Source: JABJOR01 sp965603075 (GTDB lineage Bacteria > Pseudomonadota > Alphaproteobacteria > Rhodospirillales > Casp-alpha2). From it: a DNA stretch of 64,000 bases. Position numbers and translations under genes: made by a program. The stretch is taken from positions 124,001 through 188,000 of the forward strand of contig CBFDBO010000001.1 in assembly GCA_965603075.1 (NCBI GenBank), read 5' to 3'. Of this stretch, positions 27,855 through 35,516 are shown piece after piece; positions within the stretch are counted from its first letter, which is position 1; each line of letters begins with the position of its first letter. Under the pieces are notes generated by a model. That model was not told where the DNA came from. It did no database searches and saw only the letters and a program-made list of their open reading frames with translations.

Positions 27855-27961
27855 CAAAAATCATGCCTTCAAGACATGATTTCTGGGAGAGAGGTTTATA
27901 TAGAAGTTTGAGGCAAACAGACGGTTAACATCTAATATGGGGGGAGGAGATGTTAACCGCC
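27855..27961 (-). ncRNA. Candidate small RNA with anti-Shine-Dalgarno loop
   Basis: The minus-strand transcript would start near 27961 after a weak TTTGTA-16 bp-TATTAA promoter. It would form a stem GGCGGUUAACAUCU / AGAUGUUAACCGUC with loop CCUCCCCCCAUAUU, then a pyrimidine-rich single strand (CCUCUCUCCC), then the hairpin AAAUCAUG / CAUGAUUU followed by U5. On this strand one position of the long stem is a G-U pair; on the plus strand it would be an A-C mismatch, which favours the minus strand. Alphaproteobacterial sRNAs often carry CCUCC loops and end in a terminator. Inferred by eye, with no homologue known to me. Confidence 0.4.
27856..27882 (-). terminator. Terminator-like hairpin ahead of the DDAH-like gene
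   Basis: On the minus strand AAATCATG and CATGATTT form an 8-bp stem around a 9-nt centre, followed by T5. It lies 18 nt upstream of the DDAH-like ATG, so it would end the candidate sRNA or attenuate the gene. Confidence 0.55.
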
Positions 27962-27975
27962 TGTTTTTAATAAGC

Positions 27976-27993
27976 TTGTATGTCCAGATACAA
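27976..27993. promoter_or_regulatory. Inverted repeat TTGTAT-N6-ATACAA
   Basis: A perfect 6-bp inverted repeat with a 6-nt spacer lies over the spacer and -35 of the candidate sRNA promoter. It is a plausible operator for a dimeric regulator. No regulator gene is adjacent. Confidence 0.35.
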
Positions 27994-28025
27994 ACTAAAT
28001 TCATTTAATGTAGGGAAGACATAAA

Positions 28026-28100
28026 ATGAAAAGCCACATAAATATATACGCAACGACCATGCCAAGTATTCAGGCAGGTGTTTTTATGGAATTCAGGTGA
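28026..28100 (+). CDS. Possible 24-residue small ORF
   Basis: ATG 28026 follows AGGGAAG at a good distance (8 nt) and encodes 24 residues ('MKSHINIYATTMPSIQAGVF' plus 'MEFR') before TGA. A hairpin with T5 follows 5 nt later on the same strand. The combination looks like a tiny transcription unit, but the ORF is too short to judge by composition and may be chance. Confidence 0.25.
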   Translation: MKSHINIYATTMPSIQAGVFMEFR

Positions 28101-28105
28101 AAATT

Positions 28106-28132
28106 GAGATAAATTACCACTTATCTCTTTTT
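28106..28132 (+). terminator. Hairpin with T-run
   Basis: GAGATAA and TTATCTC form a 7-bp stem around an 8-nt loop followed by T5 on the plus strand. On the minus strand it lies 54 nt past the glutamine amidotransferase stop and is followed by AATTTT, so it may also end that transcript. Confidence 0.55.
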
Positions 28133-28186
28133 ATTATCAGAACGGTTCTCATATTGGGAAATTTTTCGAGACAACAAAAGGGTTAA

Positions 28187-29032
28187 TTAGCTCAGGATTT
28201 TAGTATTTACCCAATTTCGGATCTCTAAAGTTCTAATTTCATCATCTAAAACGTCGTTATCAATAGATAGCTTCCATGCTAGGTCAAACTTTGAATGATC
28301 TTTTCCAAGGTCTTCCATCATTTTTGCGTGGGAATGAACGTCTGCAATATCTGTATTGAAACCACCTTCAACCATCATTTCATCATACATAACGGCCAAT
28401 CGTCCCATATGGTGTAGATCGAATTCTGGGTGGTATTGCACCCCCCAAACGTCTGACTTACCGGAAGTAAATGAGATAGCCTGAACGTAACTATGATTAT
28501 TAGAGGCCAGAACCGTTGCCCCATCAGGAATAGTGGTTACTTCGTCAAGGTGGATACAAGGCGTATCAAAGACGGTTGATTTACCGGCGTACATGGGATG
28601 GGATTGACCGGCACTGTTTAAAAGAACTTTACGGGCTATACTTAATTCCCGTCCTAAAGGCGATTTTGAAACCACACCACCAGCAGCGATCACGGCAATC
28701 TGCATCCCCCAACAACTACCAAGGACTGGAATACCGTATTCAAAAACAGTTCGAAAGAATTCAATTTGGTGGGTAACAGCAGGATCATCATCATAAGCAT
28801 GTAATCCTGATCCCCCAAGGACAACGCCGTCATAGACCCGCAAATCTTCGCCAGAGGGCAATTCACAATCCACATCGGCCCCAAAGAATTTATCATATTC
28901 AAGTTCGGGACAGACAAGTTTTAAAGAGTGGGCATACCGATCCGAAGCAGACAATGCACCATGCGCTACAGCACGATCACAATTTTCTCTTAGGTTTCCT
29001 TCAAACAGTAGAATTCGAGGGGATTTTGACAT
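28187..29032 (-). CDS. Class I glutamine amidotransferase family protein
   Basis: The 281-aa stand-alone GATase-type protein has the nucleophile elbow 'VLGSCWGMQIAVIAAGG' and the His-x-Glu of the triad in 'VWGVQYHPEFDLHHMG'. It resembles GMP-synthase-like amidotransferases of catabolic type, which hydrolyse gamma-glutamyl compounds. The first residues 'PRILLFEGNLRENCDRA' are intact. No synthase domain is attached. It lies alone between the structured intergenic region and the Sel1 gene, so the substrate is unknown. Confidence 0.85.
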   Translation of the reverse strand: MSKSPRILLFEGNLRENCDRAVAHGALSASDRYAHSLKLVCPELEYDKFFGADVDCELPSGEDLRVYDGVVLGGSGLHAYDDDPAVTHQIEFFRTVFEYGIPVLGSCWGMQIAVIAAGGVVSKSPLGRELSIARKVLLNSAGQSHPMYAGKSTVFDTPCIHLDEVTTIPDGATVLASNNHSYVQAISFTSGKSDVWGVQYHPEFDLHHMGRLAVMYDEMMVEGGFNTDIADVHSHAKMMEDLGKDHSKFDLAWKLSIDNDVLDDEIRTLEIRNWVNTKILS

Positions 29033-29164
29033 TTCGACCTAGACCTTAGAATTAAATAAAAATTAAACAAATTATCAATTCCTTCTTACATATCCTTCCG
29101 TAAAGCATCCAGCAAACAACAATTAACCCGTTTCTTGATATTTTTTAAGAATGTGTGATGACGG

Positions 29165-29866
29165 TTAAAAAGGTAATCCGCGTTCCAGAATTTCTTTGGC
29201 TTTTGAGCGCTGGCTATCGTTCATCGTCTTATTTATACGAGCCAAAGCCTCCTGCGGGTCATTTCCAGGTGCAATTTCCATCGCTTCGCTGCGTTGCTTA
29301 TTCGAGAGCGTATACCAAACAAAGGACTGAATTAAATCCAACTTACCGCCCCACCCCGTTTCAAACATTCTTCCGGCCATGAATTGTGCGGCAGCATGCC
29401 CCCCTTGAGCTGAGCGTTTAAACCAGACAACAGCCTCGTTCGGATCATGGCCTACCCCAACACCTGTATTGTACAAACGACCCAGCGCGTATTGCGCATC
29501 TTCATTGTTTCCGATGGTTGCTGATCTTCGATACCACAATACAGCGGTCTTATAGTTGCGATCTATTCCTGAACCCGTTTCTAGCATACTAGCGAAGTAG
29601 TACTGAGCTTTTACATGGCCACTACGGGCAGCTCGTTCCATCCAAGTGGCAGCAAGTTTCTGATCCGTTAGGATAGAATGACGCGCAAATTCGAATTGGG
29701 ATTGGATATTACCATCAATGGCTTCTGAATTTAACCGAGCAATCAATTGTGCTTGCTCGGCTTTTTCAAGGCTCTCTTTGTCCTGCCCCAAATCACCAAG
29801 GTATTCATACCCTGCCCAAGCAGAAGCCATAATACCGATTAGGATAATAAAATTAAAAAACCGCAT
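29165..29866 (-). CDS. Sel1-repeat (TPR-like) protein with N-terminal membrane anchor
   Basis: The 233-aa protein begins with a hydrophobic segment ('FNFIILIGIMASAWAGYEYL') and then has about four Sel1 repeats, for example 'AQYYFASMLETGSGIDRNYKTAVLWYRRSA' (in part) and 'AQYALGRLYNTGVGVGHDPNEAVVWFKRSA'. Such proteins are usually periplasmic or envelope protein-protein adaptors. The function is unknown. It lies after the small lipoprotein gene on the same strand, 76 nt apart. Confidence 0.8.
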   Translation of the reverse strand: MRFFNFIILIGIMASAWAGYEYLGDLGQDKESLEKAEQAQLIARLNSEAIDGNIQSQFEFARHSILTDQKLAATWMERAARSGHVKAQYYFASMLETGSGIDRNYKTAVLWYRRSATIGNNEDAQYALGRLYNTGVGVGHDPNEAVVWFKRSAQGGHAAAQFMAGRMFETGWGGKLDLIQSFVWYTLSNKQRSEAMEIAPGNDPQEALARINKTMNDSQRSKAKEILERGLPF

Positions 29867-29942
29867 GTGTCAGTCTATAACATCATGAGACAATAATCAT
29901 GAAATTGCTCAATATTAATTACAGGGATTAATAAGAGGGAAC

Positions 29943-30284
29943 TTATTGCGGGGATGTATATCCACCCGGTTGAATAATTTGATCGGGTGATCGACTGGGG
30001 TCTGGTGTTGTATAACACGATACATTCGCCAATGTTTTATAACAATAAAGCGTAGGCTCGACGTGTTGAACTTCATCTTCAACACAATAGGTCAAGCCGT
30101 CCGCGGTCCGAGTTGACAAACATTCTTTACCACTCATGTAGGATACCACATGATCACTAACGGTTTTACCTGATACCGCAGATGATATCCCTTCAGCCGC
30201 AAATATCCCATAACAACCACTCAATGAGAACAATAAGAGACTCCAGAGAACAAAACGCGTCAAACGGGGGAATGCAATGTACAT
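29943..30284 (-). CDS. Small putative lipoprotein
   Basis: This 113-aa protein has a signal sequence of about 23 residues ending in the lipobox 'LLLFSLSGC', so it is likely lipid-anchored. The mature part has five more Cys ('GKECLST', 'TYCVED', 'LYCYKT', 'VSCYTT' and one near the N-terminus if the lipobox Cys is counted), which could form disulfides, and a Pro-rich tail. I do not recognise the family. It is the first gene of a minus-strand pair with the Sel1 protein. Confidence 0.65.
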   Translation of the reverse strand: MYIAFPRLTRFVLWSLLLFSLSGCYGIFAAEGISSAVSGKTVSDHVVSYMSGKECLSTRTADGLTYCVEDEVQHVEPTLYCYKTLANVSCYTTPDPSRSPDQIIQPGGYTSPQ

Positions 30285-30584
30285 AATTGAACCATAAACT
30301 TGTGAATATAACGAGATACATACATTACCAATTTTATGGTTAAATAATCATTAACAATTCGGCCTGATCGTTTACTCTTGGGCTTAGTCCTCTCGAAAAT
30401 ACATAGGAAATCTTATTTATTAAGTAAATCAAACTGAATAAGGGCAATTTATGGCAAATACACCTCTATTTTTGCTTAAATACATCACTACAGGTTTGCG
30501 TTCTTGCAATGAAGTCATTAGTTTAGCGTCAATTGAGCCTTAATTTTAGGCGTTCCAGAAACCATGAATACTGCGGAGTTTTAA
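30285..30584. other. Divergent intergenic region upstream of the yfgM-bamB-der operon
   Basis: 300 nt, AT-rich, with promoters expected in both directions. The only notable item is a 30-codon ORF at 30451-30543 preceded by AAGGG. No hairpin stands out. Confidence 0.55.
30451..30543 (+). CDS. Possible 30-residue leader ORF
   Basis: ATG 30451 follows AAGGG (about 6 nt spacing) and encodes 30 residues beginning 'MANTPLFLLKYITTGLRSCN', ending 42 nt before the GTG of the YfgM-like gene. It could be a leader peptide or chance; no regulatory codon run or attenuator is visible. Confidence 0.2.
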   Translation: MANTPLFLLKYITTGLRSCNEVISLASIEP

Positions 30585-31259
30585 GTGGCTAATAAGTCCG
30601 ATAAAAATGATACAGGTCTGCTTCGAGAAATTGATGAAGAGCTGCGCCAAGAGCACTATGAAGTTCTTTGGAAACGTTATGGTTCCTATTTAATTGCTGC
30701 GGCCGTTATGCTCGTAGTTGGTGTAGCGGGCTATAAAGGCTGGCAGAACTATGACTATAATCAACGCAGTGAAGCTGGAACTCAGTTCTATGCGGCTACA
30801 TCGTTGGTTAAGCAAGGTAATATGGATCAAGCTTTTGAAGCCTTCAATGAAATTTCAAAAGACTCACCTGAGGGTTATCAGGCTCTTGCGAGTTTCAGAG
30901 CCGCTGGCGTTCTATCGAACCAAGGCGACTTAAGTGCAGCAGCCCTAGCATATAATGATATTGCGTCAAAAGCAGCTAACCCAAAAGACCTTCGAGATTT
31001 AGCTACGCTTCTTTCTGTTGTTAATAGCCTTGATAGCGGGTCACCTGAAAGCTTAAGCGCTAAATTGGCCCCGTTAACCGTCATTGATAGTGCTTGGCGT
31101 TTTTCTGCTTTAGAATTAAGCGCCGTTCTTGCTTTACGTAAAGGCGATGAGCAAGGAGCCATTGATACGCTGACACAATTATCTGCGGACCCATCAAGCC
31201 CAGCTGGTGTTCGTAAACGATCTGACGAAATCCTTGCATCTTTGAATGCACAACAATAA
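30585..31259 (+). CDS. YfgM-like membrane-anchored TPR protein
   Basis: The 224-aa protein starts at a GTG after CGGAGTTTTAA. It has a cytoplasmic N-terminus ('LLREIDEELRQEHYEVLWKRYGSYLIA'), one membrane segment ('AAAVMLVVGVAGYKGW') and periplasmic TPR-like repeats ('AALAYNDIASKAANPKDLRDLATLL'). YfgM in E. coli is a SecYEG/PpiD-associated chaperone partner encoded next to bamB and der, as here. The 'DEELRQE....W.RYG' start is typical of alphaproteobacterial members. Confidence 0.85.
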   Translation: MANKSDKNDTGLLREIDEELRQEHYEVLWKRYGSYLIAAAVMLVVGVAGYKGWQNYDYNQRSEAGTQFYAATSLVKQGNMDQAFEAFNEISKDSPEGYQALASFRAAGVLSNQGDLSAAALAYNDIASKAANPKDLRDLATLLSVVNSLDSGSPESLSAKLAPLTVIDSAWRFSALELSAVLALRKGDEQGAIDTLTQLSADPSSPAGVRKRSDEILASLNAQQ

Positions 31260-31324
31260 CAAAGCCATTAATATATACTTTATTAATATACTTTGAGGCA
31301 TCAAGTTTAAGGAGATCCCCAATC

Positions 31325-32662
31325 ATGGTGCGTAAATTCTTATCTGCACTGTCTCTGAGTGCTCAGGCTCTGCTGGTTATAACATTCCTTAGCGGATGCG
31401 ATATGTTTATTACCGAAAGCGAGGCACGCTTACCGGGTGAACGTATTTCTGTATTATTAGATAGTCGTTCTATCAATGCAGACCAAAGCCTTCTAGGTGA
31501 AGTCATTTTACTACCCGCCCCTGAAGCCAATTCTGAATGGCCTCAATCGGGTGGTTATCCAAATCATGCTATGCATCATATCGCTATTGGAGATAATATC
31601 ACGTCTCTTTGGAAAGCTGATTTTGGTTCTGGCGCAACAGATGAAACTCGGTTGGTTAGCCCCCCTGTTATAGCGGGTGGCGTGGCTTTTGCTATTGATA
31701 CGAATTCAACCGTGACCGCCTTAAATGCACAAACGGGCAAAGAAATCTGGTCTAACCACTTACCCCCAGAGTCAGAAGAAGACGATGGTCATATTTCTGG
31801 TGGATTGGCATTTTATCGTAATCGATTGTATGTCACCACAGGATTTGGTGATGTCATCAGTCTGGATGCGACAAGTGGTGTGGAAATTTGGCGAGAATAC
31901 ATTCGTTCTCCCATGCGTTCAGCGCCATCCGTGCGAAGTGGACGGGTCTTTGTCTTGACCATCGATAATAGAATTTTGGCGCTTAATGCTGATAATGGTG
32001 CATTGCTGTGGGAGCATGAAGGCGTTGGTAACACCGCTAGCTTGCTTGGTGGCGCAAGTCCAGCTGTTGAAGGCGGAACCGTCGTCGTCCCTTATTCCTC
32101 TGGTGAAATCATCGCCCACGATCTAGATACGGGGCGGATGATTTGGTCAGACTCACTCACCTCAAACCGTCGAACAGATTCAGTTTCATCCCTTGCTCAT
32201 ATCAGAGGGAACCCGGTTATTGATCGTGGCCGTGTATTGGCCATCAGTCACGCTGGTATCATGGCCTCTATTGATTTGAAGACCGGGGATCGCATTTGGG
32301 ATGTTGAAATAGGCGGTATCGGTAGCCCTTGGGTTGCCGGCGATTATATTTATCTATTGTCCAATGAAGCAGAAATAGTCTGTATTTCAAGAAATGACGG
32401 ACGCATTCATTGGGTGAGTAGCCTGCCACAGTATGAAGATGTTGATGACAAAGAAGGTCTGATCATCTGGAGCGGCCCGGTGCTAGCCAGTGATAGATTA
32501 TTAATTACAGGGTCCCATGGTGAAGCTTGGGCTGTATCACCCTACACAGGTGATCTATTGGGCCGTATAGAATTACCAGACGGTATTTCTGTTCCACCCG
32601 TCATTGCCGATGGCACTGTTTATTTTCTTGCCGATAACGCCTCAATAGTAGCTTACAAATGA
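31325..32662 (+). CDS. bamB: BamB-like outer membrane assembly lipoprotein
   Basis: The 445-aa protein has a signal sequence with lipobox 'ITFLSGC' and a PQQ-like beta-propeller: repeated 'G..VAFAIDTNSTVTALNAQTGKEIW', 'GDVISLDATSGVEIWREYI', 'NRILALNADNGALLWEHEG', 'ASIDLKTGDRIWDVEIG'. BamB is part of the BAM complex for outer-membrane proteins. It lies between the YfgM-like gene and der, the same order as in E. coli, and its stop overlaps der by 4 nt (ATGA). Confidence 0.9.
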   Translation: MVRKFLSALSLSAQALLVITFLSGCDMFITESEARLPGERISVLLDSRSINADQSLLGEVILLPAPEANSEWPQSGGYPNHAMHHIAIGDNITSLWKADFGSGATDETRLVSPPVIAGGVAFAIDTNSTVTALNAQTGKEIWSNHLPPESEEDDGHISGGLAFYRNRLYVTTGFGDVISLDATSGVEIWREYIRSPMRSAPSVRSGRVFVLTIDNRILALNADNGALLWEHEGVGNTASLLGGASPAVEGGTVVVPYSSGEIIAHDLDTGRMIWSDSLTSNRRTDSVSSLAHIRGNPVIDRGRVLAISHAGIMASIDLKTGDRIWDVEIGGIGSPWVAGDYIYLLSNEAEIVCISRNDGRIHWVSSLPQYEDVDDKEGLIIWSGPVLASDRLLITGSHGEAWAVSPYTGDLLGRIELPDGISVPPVIADGTVYFLADNASIVAYK

Positions 32663-34089
32663 CATTCAGAGTAGCCATTATTGGCCGCCCCAATGTGGGC
32701 AAATCAACGTTTTTCAATCGATTGGTTGGCAAAAGAATTGCCATTGTCGATGACACCCCCGGCGTCACCAGAGACCGCCGGGAAGCGCAAGGCAGTGTGG
32801 GTGATCTCGACTTCACAGTTTTTGATACCGCCGGCCTAGAGACCGCCAAAGAAGGTTTAGAAAGCCGCATGCACAAACAAACGGAACAGGCACTTGATGA
32901 TGCTGATGTTGCGTTGTTTATGATTGATGCAAGGGTCGGTGTTACCCCCTTGGATAAACATTTTGCGGATATTTTACGCTCACATTCCACGCCTGTATTC
33001 CTGATCGCCAATAAATGTGAAGGCCGCGCCGCTCAACCGGGCGTGATGGAATCGTTCGGATTAGGGCTAGGTGACCCCACACCAATTTCGGCAGAACACG
33101 GCGAAGGCATGGCCGATATTTATTCTATCTTGCTTCCTTTTGAAAATATTGAAGAAGAAGATGAGACCGTAGATGAGGACGAACTAACCTTCGATACAAC
33201 CGGACTAACCGAAGAAGAAATTGAAGCAAAGCAGGCAGAGATCGACGCTATTGAGGACGAGGCTATCAAAGCTTCGCCGCTCTCTCTTGCTATTGTTGGA
33301 AGACCAAATGTTGGCAAATCAACACTGGTCAACCGAATGCTTGGAGAAGACAGAGTCCTAACAGGACCCGAAGCCGGTATCACGCGTGATTCAATTTCCT
33401 CAGCTTGGACCTGGAAAGATCGTGCCATTAAACTGGTCGATACAGCAGGCCTTCGTCGTAGAGCCAGAGTCACAGATAAAATTGAGCACTTATCAATTCT
33501 CGACACCATGCGCACCATTCAATTTGCCCAGGTTGTCGTCCTTGTATTGGACGCACAGGAAGGCATCGAAAAACAGGACTTGGTCATTGCTGGTAAAGTT
33601 ATTGATGAAGGACGTGCATTGGTCATCGCCATTAATAAATGGGATACGGTTAAAGATAAGGCCATGGCTCTTAAGCAGGTTGAAGACCGCTTGCAAACAT
33701 CACTGACACAAGTACGCGGCATTCCCATAGTGACGTTTTCCGCCTTAACGGGCAAAGGCCTTGATCGCTTAATGCCGACAGTCTTCAAGATGTTTGATAT
33801 CTGGAATATTCGTATCTCTACGGGCAGATTGAACAAATGGTTATCGTGGATGACAGATGCCCATACACCACCCGCAGTCAATGGTCGTCATATCCGCCTT
33901 CGTTATATTACCCAAGCCAAAACCAGACCCCCGACGTTTGCAATATTCTCAAGTCGCGCAGACAAACTACCCACTTCCTATACTCGGTATTTGGTAAATG
34001 GGTTGAGATCAAACTTTAACCTTGATGGTATCCCTATTCGCTTGAACATGCGCAAAGGCGATAATCCTTACGCTAAGCATAAAAGGTAA
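32659..34089 (+). CDS. der: GTPase Der (EngA)
   Basis: Der has two tandem GTPase domains and acts in 50S subunit assembly. Both G1 motifs read 'GRPNVGKST' (near residues 8-17 and about 213-222), with switch II 'DTAGLE' and 'DTAGLRRRARV', and G4 'NKCE' / 'NKWD'. An acidic linker ('EEEDETVDEDELTFDT') joins them, followed by a C-terminal KH-like domain. The 476-aa length is normal for the group. Translation is coupled to bamB. Confidence 0.97.
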   Translation: MTFRVAIIGRPNVGKSTFFNRLVGKRIAIVDDTPGVTRDRREAQGSVGDLDFTVFDTAGLETAKEGLESRMHKQTEQALDDADVALFMIDARVGVTPLDKHFADILRSHSTPVFLIANKCEGRAAQPGVMESFGLGLGDPTPISAEHGEGMADIYSILLPFENIEEEDETVDEDELTFDTTGLTEEEIEAKQAEIDAIEDEAIKASPLSLAIVGRPNVGKSTLVNRMLGEDRVLTGPEAGITRDSISSAWTWKDRAIKLVDTAGLRRRARVTDKIEHLSILDTMRTIQFAQVVVLVLDAQEGIEKQDLVIAGKVIDEGRALVIAINKWDTVKDKAMALKQVEDRLQTSLTQVRGIPIVTFSALTGKGLDRLMPTVFKMFDIWNIRISTGRLNKWLSWMTDAHTPPAVNGRHIRLRYITQAKTRPPTFAIFSSRADKLPTSYTRYLVNGLRSNFNLDGIPIRLNMRKGDNPYAKHKR

Positions 34090-34124
34090 ATCACCGTTTA
34101 TACGGACAATGAATTCTTATCATT

Positions 34125-34925
34125 ATGGATAATGATCATCCACACTATCGCGTTCTCGTAATAGATTCTGGCATCGGCGGCATGTCTATTGTCAAAGCCA
34201 TCAGAAACTTACAGCTCGAAATATCAATTACTTATATTGCTGATAATAAATTCTTTCCCTATGGTCGTATGGATTCAGAAAATTTATTAAACAGATTACA
34301 TCATCTGGTTAATCGCGCACTAGAGCAAAGCCCCTATGACGCTGTGGTGATTGCCTGTAATACAGCAAGCACAGTGGTCATGACGTCCCTACGGGAAGCA
34401 TTCTCACACCCCTTTGCCGGTGTGGTCCCCGCCATCAAAACAGCGAGCGAAATATCAAAATCAAAGGTGATCGGATTACTGGCGACCGAAGCCACAGTTA
34501 AAAGTCACTATATAAATAATTTGATAAAAGAGTTTGCTGCTGATTGCGAGGTTATTAAAGTTGGCAGCCCCCATCTTGCCACCATAGCCGAGAATAAAGT
34601 GCGTGGACTTTGTATAAACAGAGATCACATAAAATCAGATTTGGAAGAGTTTACAAATACAGCTGTCGATACCATCGCCCTAGGCTGTACACATTATCCA
34701 TTTTTAAAGGATGAATTGACAGAGGAATTCAGCTCAACCGTTGCTTGGTTGGACCCGGCTATTCCCGTTGCCCAGCAATTATCTGTCATGCTTCAATCTG
34801 TTGATTGTTCGACGTTGAAACCAAACCAAAACACCGTTTACTTCACGGATAATAAAAGCGCCCAAGATGATGTGCTGCCATTCGTTTCAAGTCTAGGGTT
34901 TAGTCGGATTGATTATTGGTCATAA
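34125..34925 (+). CDS. murI: Glutamate racemase
   Basis: MurI makes D-glutamate for peptidoglycan. The 266-aa protein has Asp14 in 'VIDSGIGGMSIVKAI', the first catalytic Cys at 78 in 'VIACNTASTVV', and the second in 'IALGCTHYPFLKDEL'. Length and order are standard. It starts 35 nt after der on the same strand. Alr (D-Ala) and MurI (D-Glu) are both in this window. Confidence 0.93.
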   Translation: MDNDHPHYRVLVIDSGIGGMSIVKAIRNLQLEISITYIADNKFFPYGRMDSENLLNRLHHLVNRALEQSPYDAVVIACNTASTVVMTSLREAFSHPFAGVVPAIKTASEISKSKVIGLLATEATVKSHYINNLIKEFAADCEVIKVGSPHLATIAENKVRGLCINRDHIKSDLEEFTNTAVDTIALGCTHYPFLKDELTEEFSSTVAWLDPAIPVAQQLSVMLQSVDCSTLKPNQNTVYFTDNKSAQDDVLPFVSSLGFSRIDYWS

Positions 34926-34934
34926 ATCAATTAT

Positions 34935-35228
34935 CTAACCGCCGCCTTTTTGATAGACCCGATTAAAATGCTGCATATAGCTGTTAGCTTCATCATCCGT
35001 ATAACCAAATAATTCTATTTTGACAGGCATGGTGGGGATCGCCAACAAGGCGATTTGCCGGATGCTTTCCTCACCTAACATAATCTTAATATGCCGGCTT
35101 TGGTCTGATTCGAAATCAATCATTGGACCGCGAATTTCATAATCGGAGGAACTGAACGCAATGGGTAACATGCGTAAAAACTCTTCATGGGTATAACCCA
35201 TATTTTTATGGAAGACGTGAGAGCTCAA
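34935..35228 (-). CDS. Uncharacterised small protein of the AOR operon, ends Gly-Gly-Gly
   Basis: This 97-aa soluble protein is unrecognised. It starts 'MSSHVFHKNMGYTHEEFLR' and contains 'IRGPMIDFESDQSRHIKIML' and 'LAIPTMPVKIELFGYTDDEA'. It ends 'YQKGGG', and the gene before it is a MoaD-like carrier that also ends in Gly-Gly. It is the last gene of the AOR operon, 21 nt after the MoaD-like gene. A role in loading or maturing the tungsten cofactor is an inference from position; the triple-Gly end could be a carrier-type tail or chance. Confidence 0.65.
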   Translation of the reverse strand: MSSHVFHKNMGYTHEEFLRMLPIAFSSSDYEIRGPMIDFESDQSRHIKIMLGEESIRQIALLAIPTMPVKIELFGYTDDEANSYMQHFNRVYQKGGG

Positions 35229-35249
35229 ATTATTTTCATCCCCTCACAC

Positions 35250-35501
35250 TCATCCTCCCGCCACTGGTGGCCAAACAGCGAGATGATCCCCCGCTTGGAG
35301 CAAATGCTCGGGACGTTCACTGGGCGAAAGATAAACACCATTTACCAATACCAAGTGACAATCAACCAAAGGTAAGTTTAATTTAAGCAAGACCGCCTCA
35401 ACATTGGCCTCATCATCAACGCTCAAATCTGCTTCATTCTTAACTGCGTTTGCAGGAAGGTATTTTGCAAGCATGGCATAGAGTTTAATGCGGACAATCA
35501 T
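35250..35501 (-). CDS. MoaD/ThiS-family sulfur carrier protein
   Basis: The 83-aa protein has the ubiquitin-like MoaD fold pattern ('IVRIKLYAMLAKYLP', 'VLVNGVYLSPSERPEHLLQAGDHLAVWPPVAGG') and the C-terminal Gly-Gly used to carry sulfur as a thiocarboxylate. MoaD supplies sulfur for the pterin dithiolene of Mo/W cofactors. A dedicated MoaD-like gene inside AOR operons is known, and it fits the tungsten-pterin enzyme encoded just upstream. Confidence 0.88.
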   Translation of the reverse strand: MIVRIKLYAMLAKYLPANAVKNEADLSVDDEANVEAVLLKLNLPLVDCHLVLVNGVYLSPSERPEHLLQAGDHLAVWPPVAGG

Positions 35502-35516
35502 TTACGCATCAATACT

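Larger units (their letters stand above)
27839..28186. other. Structured intergenic region upstream of the DDAH-like gene
   Basis: 348 nt with several structures: a hairpin plus T-run just before the DDAH-like start (27856-27882), a 19-bp stem with a C-rich loop (27915-27966), an inverted repeat (27976-27993), a 24-codon ORF (28026-28100) and a terminator-like hairpin (28106-28132). These are listed separately. Confidence 0.7.

Noticed and set aside
27915..27968. Plus-strand terminator
   Set aside because: T5 follows on the plus strand, but no gene lies upstream there and one stem position is an A-C mismatch on that strand; the minus-strand RNA reading is preferred.
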